Shown here piece after piece: positions 48,552-56,038 of a stretch of DNA of 56,038 nt. The translations under genes were made by a program, and so were the position numbers. This DNA comes from Anaerolineales bacterium (GTDB lineage: Bacteria > Chloroflexota > Anaerolineae > Anaerolineales > UBA11579). Where the stretch lies: positions 1 through 56,038 of the forward strand of contig JAHCIH010000012.1 in assembly GCA_026129335.1 (NCBI GenBank). Direction: 5' to 3'. The notes under the pieces were generated by a model that saw only the letters and a list, made by a program, of their open reading frames with translations, searched no databases and was not told the origin of the DNA. Positions within the stretch are counted from its first letter, which is position 1. Each line of letters starts with the position of its first letter.

Positions 48552-49312
48552 TTCAGTTCCAGCATCACCGGGCAGTGGTCTGAGCCGGTGACATCGTCGA
48601 AGATGGTTACCGCCTTGACCTTGGGGAAGAGGTCTTCAGACACCAGGAAGTAATCCAGCCGCCAGCCGATGTTGTTGGCCCGTGCACTGGGCGAGCGTTG
48701 CGTCCACCAGGTGTATTGCACCTTGTCAGGGTTCAGCCGCCGGAAGCTGTCCACCAGGCCGCTTTCGAAATAGTGGCCCAGCGCCTCGCGCTCAATCGGC
48801 ATGAAGCCAGAAGTCCTTTGGTTGGTCTTGGGGCGGGCCAGGTCGATCTCGGTATGGGCGGTATTGAAGTCGCCGGTGATGATGACGCTCTTGCCCTTGG
48901 CGCGCAAAGCTTTGATGTATTCCAGCAGCGCGGCATAGAACTCCAGCTTGAACTCGACGCGGTGCATGCCGCTGGTGCCGCTGGGGAAGTAGACATTGAG
49001 CAGTTCGAAGTCGTCGAAGTGGGTTTGGATGAGGCGGCCTTCGGTGTCGAACTTGGACTGGCCGAAGCCCAACTCGGCGGCGCGTGCCCCTCTGGTGAGC
49101 GTGGCCACCCCACTGTAGCCGGGCTTCTCCGCCGGGTTCCAGACAGCCTCATAGCCCTTGAAGGCGTCCAACTGGCTGGCGGTCAATTGCTCCGGCATGA
49201 CCTTGATTTCCTGGTGGCAAACCACATCCGGTTTTTGCCTGGCAATCCAATTCCAGCCATCGCGCTTCAGCAGCGAGCGCAAGCCGTTGACATTCCAAGT
49301 GACAAGTCTCAT
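48548..49312 (-). CDS. xth: Exonuclease III (AP endonuclease)
   Basis: A 254-residue exonuclease III-like enzyme that repairs abasic sites. It begins MRLVTWNVNGLRSLLK, and the metal Glu is in CHQEIKV. The core NVYFPSG, ITGDFNTAHTEIDLA, and TWWTQRSPSARANNIGWRLDYFLVS lead to the catalytic GSDHCPVMLEL at the end. The ATG at 49312 is chosen because the sequence upstream derives from the intergenic repeat. It has a GGAGG-like site overlapping that repeat. Its end overlaps the AHSA1 gene. Confidence 0.94.
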   Translation of the reverse strand: MRLVTWNVNGLRSLLKRDGWNWIARQKPDVVCHQEIKVMPEQLTASQLDAFKGYEAVWNPAEKPGYSGVATLTRGARAAELGFGQSKFDTEGRLIQTHFDDFELLNVYFPSGTSGMHRVEFKLEFYAALLEYIKALRAKGKSVIITGDFNTAHTEIDLARPKTNQRTSGFMPIEREALGHYFESGLVDSFRRLNPDKVQYTWWTQRSPSARANNIGWRLDYFLVSEDLFPKVKAVTIFDDVTGSDHCPVMLELK

Positions 49313-49333
49313 GGGGCGACCTCCAAAAAAATT

Positions 49334-49416
49334 GTAACTGGTAATTGGTAAGTGGAGATTGGAGAATAGAGAGTGGAGATTTGCCGAAACTCCATTCTCC
49401 AATCTCTATTCTCCAT
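49334..49416. repeat. Intergenic repeat between xth and hisS
   Basis: The segment begins with an 18-base copy (49334-49351) of the palindrome arm at 46717. It is followed by imperfect inverted arms of about 26 bp (49352-49378 and 49390-49416) made from TGGAGA, TTGGAGA and ATAGAGA words. The words GAGATTG and GAGAATA swap places between arms. It may form a hairpin in the xth 5' region or hisS upstream region. Confidence 0.7.
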
Positions 49417-49428
49417 CCCCTCTTCTGC

Positions 49429-49434
49429 TAAAAT
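49429..49434 (+). promoter_or_regulatory. -10 box of a leaderless promoter (hisS)
   Basis: TAAAAT ends 8 nt before the ATG at 49443, with no ribosome site between. Confidence 0.5.
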
Positions 49435-49442
49435 CCCAGCCT

Positions 49443-50714
49443 ATGCCCAACCTGATCCAACCCGTGCGCGGGACCCAGGACTATTACCCCGAAGAGATGG
49501 CTGTACGCACCTGGCTGTACGCCAAGATGCGCGAAGTCTCTGAGGCTTTTGGCTACGAGGAGTACGACGGCCCGTTCCTGGAGCGCTTCGAACTGTACGC
49601 AGCCAAATCCGGCGCCGAGCTGGTCGAAAAGCAGTCCTACGTGTTCGAAGACCGCGGCGGCGAGAAAGTGGCGCTGCGCCCGGAACTGACCCCCACCCTG
49701 GCGCGCATGGTCGCCGCCCGCCAGCGGCAGCTGAGCTACCCGCTGCGCTGGTGGTCCTTCGGGCCCTTCTGGCGCTACGAGCGCCCGCAGAAGGGCCGCA
49801 GTCGCGAGTTCTTTCAGTGGAACATCGATCTGATTGGCGAGGACTCGCCCGAGGCGGACGCCGAGCTGGCCGCCGTGGCGGCCGGCTTCCTGCGCAGCGT
49901 GGGCCTAAGGCCCAACGAGGCGCAGGTGCTGGTCAACAACCGCCAACTGATGCAGACCGAGCTGGAGGCGCTGGGCATCCCCGCCGCGCGGCACAAGGAC
50001 GTTTTCGGCCTGATCGACCGCAAAGACAAGATGGCCGCGGCAGCCTGGGCGGAGTACGGCAAGGAACTCGGCCTGGGCGGCGGGGAACTGGCCGGCATCG
50101 AGAAGCTGATCAGCGACCAGGACCTGTGGAAGAAGTCACCCACCCTGCCACGCTTCTTCGAGGCAGTCGCGGCGCACAGCGCCAGCGATTACGTGAGCTA
50201 CGGCCCGCACATCATCCGCGGGCTGGACTATTACACTGGCACGGTGTTCGAAGCCTGGGACACCGCCGGCGAGTTCCGCGCCATCTTCGGCGGCGGGCGC
50301 TACAACGACCTGGTCAACGCGGTAGGCGGCGAGCCGGTGCCCGCAGTGGGCTTCGCCGTGGGCAACGTGGTGATCAGCCTGATGCTGCGCGCCCTTGGCC
50401 GGCTGCCGGAACTACAAGCCGGCGCGCCGGTATATGTCACCATCTTCGGCGAAGAGCAGATGACCGCCAGCCTGGCGTTGGCCGCCGAACTGCGCGCCGC
50501 CGGAGTGCAGGTGGCCAGCCACCTGAATGCCGATAAGTTGCAGAAGCAGTTCAAGCAGGCCGACCGGCTGGGCGCACAAGTGGTGCTGGTGCTGGGGCCG
50601 GAGGAGTTGGCGCAGAAGCAGGTGAGCCTAAAGGACCTGCGCAGCGGCGAGCAGCGCAGCCTGCCGCGCGCCGAATTGCTCGCCGAACTGCAGCGCATCC
50701 TCGCTGCAGCGTGA
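49443..50714 (+). CDS. hisS: Histidyl-tRNA synthetase
   Basis: A 423-residue class II aminoacyl-tRNA synthetase that charges tRNA-His. Motif 1 is near VRGTQDYYPEEM (residues 7-19). Motif 2 is RWWSFGPFWRYERPQKGRSREFFQWNID near residue 101. The His-specific block GLDYYTGTVFEAW is near residue 260, and motif 3 is GGGRYNDLVNAVGGEPVPAVGFAVG. The C-terminal anticodon domain begins near 325. The ATG at 49443 has a -10 box 8 nt upstream and no ribosome site. tRNA-His follows 17 bp after the stop codon. Confidence 0.96.
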   Translation: MPNLIQPVRGTQDYYPEEMAVRTWLYAKMREVSEAFGYEEYDGPFLERFELYAAKSGAELVEKQSYVFEDRGGEKVALRPELTPTLARMVAARQRQLSYPLRWWSFGPFWRYERPQKGRSREFFQWNIDLIGEDSPEADAELAAVAAGFLRSVGLRPNEAQVLVNNRQLMQTELEALGIPAARHKDVFGLIDRKDKMAAAAWAEYGKELGLGGGELAGIEKLISDQDLWKKSPTLPRFFEAVAAHSASDYVSYGPHIIRGLDYYTGTVFEAWDTAGEFRAIFGGGRYNDLVNAVGGEPVPAVGFAVGNVVISLMLRALGRLPELQAGAPVYVTIFGEEQMTASLALAAELRAAGVQVASHLNADKLQKQFKQADRLGAQVVLVLGPEELAQKQVSLKDLRSGEQRSLPRAELLAELQRILAAA

Positions 50715-50731
50715 TAGAATAGCTACCGCTT

Positions 50732-50804
50732 GGTGGATGTAGCTCAATGGCAGAGCACCGCATTGTGGATGCGGTGGTTGCGGGTTCGACTCCCGTCATC
50801 CACC
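50732..50804 (+). tRNA. tRNA-His (GTG)
   Basis: Acceptor stem GTGGATG with CATCCAC, plus an encoded G-1 (50732) opposite C73 (50804), the identity mark of tRNA-His. The anticodon arm CCGCA-TTGTGGA-TGCGG shows GTG as anticodon. The T arm GCGGG-TTCGACT-CCCGT is standard. CCA is not encoded (CTA follows). A strong terminator lies just downstream. The gene for its synthetase, hisS, ends 17 bp upstream on the same strand. Confidence 0.96.
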
Positions 50805-50818
50805 CTAAGACAAGCGCA

Positions 50819-50841
50819 AACGGAACCCTATGGGTTCCGTT
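50819..50841 (+). terminator. Rho-independent terminator after tRNA-His
   Basis: AACGGAACCC and GGGTTCCGTT form a 10-bp stem with a TAT loop, followed by a T-run (TTTTGTTTG). It ends the tRNA-His transcript and possibly read-through from hisS. Confidence 0.93.
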
Positions 50842-50882
50842 TTTTGTTTGTCCTGCTTGACAAGCTAGCCAATCCGCCATAC

Positions 50883-50912
50883 CATTAGTAAGTGAACATC
50901 CACTTACTAATG
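50883..50912. promoter_or_regulatory. TetR-type operator palindrome
   Basis: CATTAGTAAGTG and CACTTACTAATG are perfect 12-bp inverted arms with a 6-bp centre (AACATC), 7 nt before the ATG of the TetR gene. Position and symmetry fit an autoregulatory operator. Confidence 0.75.
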
Positions 50913-50919
50913 AGCTGAC

Positions 50920-51504
50920 ATGCGCCCTCAATTACATTCCGACGAAAAAATCTTTCAAAGTATCTCGGCCGTGCTGCTCACGCAAGGCTACGAGGCACTC
51001 ACGCTGCAGAACATCGCACGCTACGGGCAGCTGTCCCCGGCCGCCCTCTCCAAGCGCTTCGGCTCGAAGAAGGACATGCTGATCGCCTATTATGAGTACC
51101 TGATCGATGTCACCCGCAACAGCTTCGCCGAACTGGCCAAACGCCGGCTGCCGCTGCTGGATGCGCTCACCGAGATCTTCACCCAGTGGAATGAGTTCAT
51201 CAAAAAGCCGGGCGAGCTGGCCAACCTGATGGTGCTGTATCTGAATTTTGACATCGACCCCGAGTTGGTCGCCAGATCGCGCGAACGCATGCGCCTGGTG
51301 GATGCAGAAGTGCAGAAGATACTCGCAGAGGCTGTGGGGAGCGGAGAACTGGTCTGCGAAGACATCCCTGCGATGAGCCACACCTTGCAGGCAGCGGCCA
51401 CTGGGGCCGCGCTGCTGTGGTGCAAAGAAGAAGCCGGCGCAGACCCAAAAAAGCGCATTGCGGACAGCCTGGCCATCATCCTCCAAACCCGAAAGGCCTC
51501 CTAA
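50920..51504 (+). CDS. TetR-family transcriptional regulator
   Basis: A 194-residue TetR-type repressor. The N-terminal DNA-binding unit is KIFQSISAVLLTQGYEALTLQNIARYGQLSPAALSKRFGSKKDMLIAYYEY (residues 10-60), where the HTH is LQNIARYGQLSPAALSKRFG. The rest is a helical ligand-binding and dimer domain. A perfect 12-bp palindrome lies just before its ATG and likely serves as its operator. The next gene, an alpha/beta hydrolase, overlaps its stop codon by 1 bp (TAATG), so regulator and enzyme are controlled together. The inducing ligand is unknown, perhaps the hydrolase substrate. Confidence 0.92.
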   Translation: MRPQLHSDEKIFQSISAVLLTQGYEALTLQNIARYGQLSPAALSKRFGSKKDMLIAYYEYLIDVTRNSFAELAKRRLPLLDALTEIFTQWNEFIKKPGELANLMVLYLNFDIDPELVARSRERMRLVDAEVQKILAEAVGSGELVCEDIPAMSHTLQAAATGAALLWCKEEAGADPKKRIADSLAIILQTRKAS

Positions 51505-52361
51505 TGGCAAAAACGATCCAGACCAAATTCATCTCGGTGGACGGCGTGAAGGTCGCCTGCCACCACGCCGGGAGCGGCAAAGACACCATCGTGCTGCTGC
51601 ACGGCGCTGGGGTGGACTCGGCGATGCTTTCCTGGGGTGAGGTGATCCCCCTGCTGGCCGAAGGCTACCAGGTCGTCGCGCCGGACCTGCCGGGGTACGG
51701 CGCCAGCAGCCGCACCAGCGGCGAGTATTCGCTGCCTTTCTACACCGAGATCGCTAAAGGCGTCATCGAAGCCTTCGGCGGCGGCCCCGTTACCCTTTGC
51801 GGCCTGTCGCTGGGTGGCGGCATCACGCTGAACACGGCGCTCAGCTACCCGGAGCTGGCCAAAATCCTCATCCCGGTGGACGCCTGGGGGTTGGCCAGCA
51901 AACTGCCCTGGCACCGCCTGACCTATTGGTATACGCGCTCCAAAATCAATGACAATATCTACAAGTGGACCGCGCTGCCCTGGATGGTGCGTTGGTCGCT
52001 GGAATACAACCTGATCAGCGACCGAAGCAAGGTGACCGACGAGATGGTGAACGAAATCGTCGAACTGATGAAAGCGCCGGACGCCGGCAAGGCATTCATG
52101 TCCTTCCAGAGGGCGGAGATCACGTCCACCGGCCTGACGCGGGACCTGTCGGCGCGGTTTGGCGAGATCAGGCAGCCCACCCTGCTGGTGCATGGCAGCG
52201 ACGACGCGGCCGTGCCGCTCAAGGATGCGGTGGCCGCCAGCCAGCAAATCCCCGACTGCGAGCTATACGTGATGGAAGGCTGCAAACACTGGCCGCAAAA
52301 AGAACGGCCCGAAGAATTCGCCGGCGCAGTGCGCTCTTATTTGGAGAGAAGGCTGAAATAG
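51504..52361 (+). CDS. Alpha/beta hydrolase
   Basis: A 285-residue alpha/beta hydrolase. The nucleophile elbow is CGLSLGGGI near residue 95, and the oxyanion region HGAGVDSAMLSW near residue 28. The acid residue is in LVHGSDDAAVPL near 230, and the catalytic His in EGCKHWPQKERPEEF near the end. The fold is complete and cytoplasmic (no signal). A lipase or ester/C-C hydrolase activity is possible. It is translationally coupled to the TetR gene, so its expression depends on that repressor. A hairpin that includes its stop codon follows. Confidence 0.91.
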   Translation: MAKTIQTKFISVDGVKVACHHAGSGKDTIVLLHGAGVDSAMLSWGEVIPLLAEGYQVVAPDLPGYGASSRTSGEYSLPFYTEIAKGVIEAFGGGPVTLCGLSLGGGITLNTALSYPELAKILIPVDAWGLASKLPWHRLTYWYTRSKINDNIYKWTALPWMVRWSLEYNLISDRSKVTDEMVNEIVELMKAPDAGKAFMSFQRAEITSTGLTRDLSARFGEIRQPTLLVHGSDDAAVPLKDAVAASQQIPDCELYVMEGCKHWPQKERPEEFAGAVRSYLERRLK

Positions 52362-52370
52362 CCTTCAGCC
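52351..52370. terminator. Hairpin over two convergent stop codons
   Basis: GGCTGAA and TTCAGCC are perfect 7-bp arms with a 6-nt loop. They include the stop codons of the hydrolase (+) and of the 126-residue gene (-). There is no T-run, so its strength as a terminator is unclear. Confidence 0.5.
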
Positions 52371-52745
52371 GGCGCGCTCGATACGGCCCATCAGCAGCTG
52401 ATTGATCGCTTCCCGGGCGGCGGGCAGGTAGCGCATCGCCTCCCAGTTCTCCACGAACTGCTTGGCGGATTCCTTGCCGATCAGAGCCTCAAAGGGATTG
52501 ACCGTGACCGCTTCCCCCTTGACGCGAGCCAGCGGCCAATATCCGCCCAGCTCCTCGGCCAGCGGCGGATAGCGCTGCAGCAGCTCTTCGCGCAACAAGA
52601 AGAAACTTTCCTGCTGCTCGAAAGACACGGCTTTCTGGCGATAGATCTCGATCACCAGCGCTTCCAGCTCGCCCCAGCAGCGAGCGAACTCGTCCAGCTG
52701 TGGGTCGTTGAGCTTGCGCAGCAAGCCTTCGGTCACCGGGTTCAC
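52365..52745 (-). CDS. Hypothetical protein
   Basis: A 126-residue helical protein of unknown family. It contains LLRKLNDPQLDEFARCWGELEALVIEIYR at the start, then FEQQESFFLLREELLQRYPPLAEELGGYWP, and a late VENWEAMRYLPAAREAINQLLMGRIERA. There is no signal or membrane helix. The GTG start at 52745 overlaps the stop codon of the YihY-type gene (GTGA), so the two are coupled. The frame upstream of this GTG is only a shadow of the YihY coding sequence. No function can be proposed except by its neighbour. Confidence 0.7.
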   Translation of the reverse strand: MNPVTEGLLRKLNDPQLDEFARCWGELEALVIEIYRQKAVSFEQQESFFLLREELLQRYPPLAEELGGYWPLARVKGEAVTVNPFEALIGKESAKQFVENWEAMRYLPAAREAINQLLMGRIERAG

Positions 52746-53539
52746 GCCGCCGTCTCCTGTGCCTCCAGCACGGAGCCGAACTCGGCGCCGAGCAGGAACA
52801 GTGTGGCCACCACATAGACCCACAGCGCCAGCGACACGATCCAGGCCAGCGAGCCGTACACCGCGCCATAATTGGCGAAGGCAGACTGGATGAACCAGTC
52901 GAAGATAACCCGGGCGGCGACCAGCAGCACCGCGGCCGCCAGGCCGCCGCTCCAGGCCGCCCGCGGCGGGATGCGCCGGTTGGAGAAAGTGCTGTACAGC
53001 AAGCTAACCACCAGAACCAGCAGCCCGAAGGCGGCCAGGCGACTCAGCCAGTGCAGGCCGGGGTAATCTGCCAAAGCCAGCAAGCCCGGCACGAAATGCC
53101 CCAGGCTGATGGCGGCCAGGAACAGCAGGCACAGCGCCAGGATGGACAAAGTGGCTAGCAGGCGCTTGCGCCAGAAACTGCGCGCCCTGGCCTTCCAAAT
53201 GCGGTTGAGCGCGGTTTCCAACACAGTCAACACAGAGGAAGCACTCCACAGCAAACCCACCAGGCCCACCAACCCCAGCGAACCGCCGCGCAGCGTGGCG
53301 AAGATTACCACCTGTGAGATGGTGTCAGCGCCGGTGGGCAGGAACTGGGCCAGGCTGCCCAGCAGCAGTTGGTGCAACTGGTGAACCGGCAGCAGTTCGT
53401 TGCCCAGATAGATCAGGAAGAGCAAAAAGGGAAAGAAGGAAAAGAAGCTGTAATATGCCAGGGCAGCAGCCAACAACGCGCAGCCATCCTGGTTGTATTT
53501 TTGGTTGGTTTGCACAAGAAGCTGGAGGACGTTCTTCAT
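52742..53539 (-). CDS. YihY/UPF0761-type membrane protein
   Basis: A 265-residue integral membrane protein of the YihY/BrkB-like family. It begins MKNVLQLLVQTNQKYNQDGCALLAAALAYYSFFSFFPFLLFLIYL, typical of the family, which has about six membrane helices. The patterns LWSASSVLTVLETALNRIW and RAAWSGGLAAAVLLVAARVIF and an end LFLLGAEFGSVLEAQE confirm it. The family role is not certain, though an RNase BN assignment in older entries is outdated. The ATG at 53539 is the one that gives the family-typical start. The glk promoter lies next to it on the other strand. Confidence 0.88.
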   Translation of the reverse strand: MKNVLQLLVQTNQKYNQDGCALLAAALAYYSFFSFFPFLLFLIYLGNELLPVHQLHQLLLGSLAQFLPTGADTISQVVIFATLRGGSLGLVGLVGLLWSASSVLTVLETALNRIWKARARSFWRKRLLATLSILALCLLFLAAISLGHFVPGLLALADYPGLHWLSRLAAFGLLVLVVSLLYSTFSNRRIPPRAAWSGGLAAAVLLVAARVIFDWFIQSAFANYGAVYGSLAWIVSLALWVYVVATLFLLGAEFGSVLEAQETAA

Positions 53540-53563
53540 TCGATTAGATACTACCTGCAAGAT

Positions 53564-53569
53564 TATAAT
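53564..53569 (+). promoter_or_regulatory. -10 box before the glucokinase gene
   Basis: TATAAT ends 14 nt before the ATG at 53584. No ribosome site is evident, so the leader would be very short. Confidence 0.5.
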
Positions 53570-53583
53570 TTGGCTGCCGAACG

Positions 53584-54609
53584 ATGAACGCACAATCAAG
53601 CCACGGATACCTGCTCGCCGGGGATATCGGCGCCACCAACACGCGCCTGGCGCTTTTCTCTGACGAAGATCCGTACACGCCCCAGCACCTTGCCAAGTTC
53701 AAGGGCCAGGCCTATCCCAGTCTGGTGGACGTGCTGCACGAGTATCTGGCTGAGGCGCCCGGCCCCATCCTTGGCGCCAGCCTGGGCGTCGCCGGCCCGG
53801 TGGTCGCCGAACGCGTGCAGCTGACCAACCTGGCCTGGGCGATCGATGCCGCCGAACTGCGTGCGTCCTTTGGCTGGGAGCGCATCTGGCTGCTCAACGA
53901 CCTGCAGGCCATCGCCAGCTCCGTGGAGCAGCTCGGCCCGGCCGACTTGCACACGTTGCAAGTCGGCCAGCCGGAGCTGCAGGGCAGCCGCTTCGTCATC
54001 GCGCCGGGCACTGGCATCGGGGTCAGCTACCTGGTGTGGGACGGGCGGCGCTACCGTGCCTACCCCACCGAAGGCGGCCACGCCGACTTCGCCCCGGCGG
54101 ATGCGGTGCAGGACGAGCTGCTGGCTTTCCTGCGCGGGCGCTATCCCCAGGTACATGTGGAGCACGTCTGCTCCGGGCTGGGCATCCCCAACATCTACGA
54201 CTTCCTGCTGGCCAGCGGCCGGGCGCAGGCGCCCGGGGCGCTCGCCGAGCAGTTGGCCGCCGCAGCCGACCGCACCCCGCTGATCATCGACGCCGCTCTG
54301 GCTGGCGAGCCGGAGGGCGAGATTTGCCGGCAAGTGCTGGATATTTTCGTCGACGCGCTGGCCGCCGAAGCCGGCAGCCTGGCGCTGAGCTACGGCAGCA
54401 CCGGCGGCGCGTACATCGGCGGCGGCATCCCGCCGCGCATCCTCGGCGAGTTCGAGCGGCGCGGCTTCGCCGCCCTTTTCGCCGCCAAGACCGGCTACGA
54501 GAGCTACCTGGCGCGCATGCCCATTCAGGTCATCCTGAACACCGGCGCCGGCCTGCTGGGCGCCGCCGCCCACGGCTGGCGAGAGCTGGCCGAAGTGCCA
54601 CTTGCTTAA
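53584..54609 (+). CDS. glk: Glucokinase
   Basis: A 341-residue ATP-dependent glucokinase that makes glucose 6-phosphate. The phosphate-1 motif is LLAGDIGATNTRLALF at residues 10-25. The sugar-binding region is LGVAGPVV and LTNLAWAIDA, then LLNDLQAIASSV. The phosphate-2 motif is IAPGTGIGVSYL near residue 139, and EGGHADFAPAD and a late GGAYIGGGIPPRI complete it. This is the Glk (PF02685) rather than the ROK type, because no zinc CxCGxxGC motif is visible. It stands alone between the YihY gene and the sigma factor. Confidence 0.93.
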   Translation: MNAQSSHGYLLAGDIGATNTRLALFSDEDPYTPQHLAKFKGQAYPSLVDVLHEYLAEAPGPILGASLGVAGPVVAERVQLTNLAWAIDAAELRASFGWERIWLLNDLQAIASSVEQLGPADLHTLQVGQPELQGSRFVIAPGTGIGVSYLVWDGRRYRAYPTEGGHADFAPADAVQDELLAFLRGRYPQVHVEHVCSGLGIPNIYDFLLASGRAQAPGALAEQLAAAADRTPLIIDAALAGEPEGEICRQVLDIFVDALAAEAGSLALSYGSTGGAYIGGGIPPRILGEFERRGFAALFAAKTGYESYLARMPIQVILNTGAGLLGAAAHGWRELAEVPLA

Positions 54610-54653
54610 CCTGCCCTAATCTCGCTCAAATAAAGCTCTAATACGCCGAATGC

Positions 54654-54842
54654 TAGAATGACCCCAGCAGTTCACCCGTAGTATCACCCTTACGCCAATA
54701 AAAACTGAGCTGCGAAAAAACACCCTGAGCAATCAGGGATGGGCTTGTGCGCGTTGTGCCCAAGCCGGAACACCGGGCCAAAGCCCCCTTCATGTGCCCT
54801 TAAGGGAGCTTGGCTACTCTATTTGTGGAGGCCGTATTAGAA
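54654..54842 (+). promoter_or_regulatory. Structured leader of the sigma factor gene
   Basis: A TAGAAT -10-like box (54654-54659) starts a leader of about 175 nt with several possible stems: CCCTGA-GCAA-TCAGGG, GGGCTTG with CAAGCC, CCGG-AACA-CCGG, and CCCTTAAGGG. CCAAGC can also pair with a distal GCTTGG. GGAGG stands 10 nt before the ATG at 54843. It is too long and folded for a normal leader, but I match it to no known riboswitch or thermometer. Confidence 0.4.

Positions 54843-56038
<1,196 letters not shown>

Noticed and set aside
49313..49402. An N-terminal extension of exonuclease III
   Set aside because: The 30 added residues are coded by the intergenic repeat, while the family starts at MRLVTWNVNG.
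54721..54842. A known riboswitch or 6S RNA upstream of the sigma factor
   Set aside because: I could not match any conserved core of a known class; only stems without consensus were found, so it is listed as an unassigned leader.

Overview
The window reads as a stretch of chromosome from a GC-rich bacterium of the Chloroflexota, most likely an Anaerolineae-type lineage. This is inferred from gene content and style: many proteins resemble Chloroflexota families, a DUF2089/adhesin-like operon is present, MurA carries Asp in place of the fosfomycin-binding Cys, and several genes have a -10 box only 6-9 nt before the start codon with no Shine-Dalgarno, as expected of leaderless mRNAs. No phage, transposase, CRISPR array or rRNA was seen. 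One tRNA gene (His) is present.

Layout. 1-2.7 kb (minus): S10 peptidase, prepilin peptidase and thioredoxin. 2.7-7.1 kb (plus): scpA, a fused alpha-beta 2-oxoacid dehydrogenase E1, a lipoprotein cytochrome c and a UbiA prenyltransferase. 7.2-10.6 kb: a methyltransferase/glycosyltransferase cluster of different base composition, then DUF1684 and a FAD amine oxidase-like protein. 11.9-13.6 kb (minus): an SPFH protein with a DNA-binding-like tail and an acidic partner. 13.8-19.2 kb: class II aldolase, Nudix, polyprenyl synthase, HemW-like radical SAM and a LysM membrane protein. 19.2-23 kb (minus): citrate synthase, malate dehydrogenase, a 452-bp repeat element and thioredoxin reductase. 23.1-24.2 kb: an AT-rich islet with two zinc-ribbon membrane proteins. 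24.2-28.4 kb: YgfZ-like protein, then a four-gene DUF2089/adhesin/SHOCT-like operon and DUF309. 28.6-31.1 kb: an MBOAT acyltransferase with an SGNH-like partner, also AT-richer. 31.1-33.9 kb (minus): two GNATs, a cyclase and an epimerase. 34-36 kb: a GT4 glycosyltransferase and a PAP2-like phosphatase, each preceded by the same four-unit 11-bp repeat promoter. 36-43 kb: a division/cell-wall group (TIM-barrel-like protein, FtsZ, small membrane proteins, VanW protein, MurA). 43-46.7 kb: Trm112-like, HEAT-repeat, aldo/keto reductase and DUF255 proteins. 46.7-49.3 kb (minus): CYP51-like P450, AHSA1 and exonuclease III. 49.4-52.4 kb: hisS, tRNA-His, then a TetR regulator with an alpha/beta hydrolase. 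52.4-56 kb: YihY protein, glucokinase and the start of the primary sigma factor, which runs off the window.

The most notable inferred system is at 33.9-36 kb. Two promoters share a PhoB/PhoP-like box (four direct repeats at 11-bp period overlapping the -35 region, identical spacing to a TACACT -10). They drive a glycolipid-type glycosyltransferase and a PAP2-like phosphatase, suggesting phosphate-controlled membrane lipid remodelling. The next promoter, in front of the ftsZ group, contains an excellent sigma-54-type match. The second notable system is the 25.2-28 kb operon, in which five copies of a short helical module are spread over four proteins. The third is the repeat element at 21.5-22.0 kb. 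All functions are read from motifs only; no database search was run.
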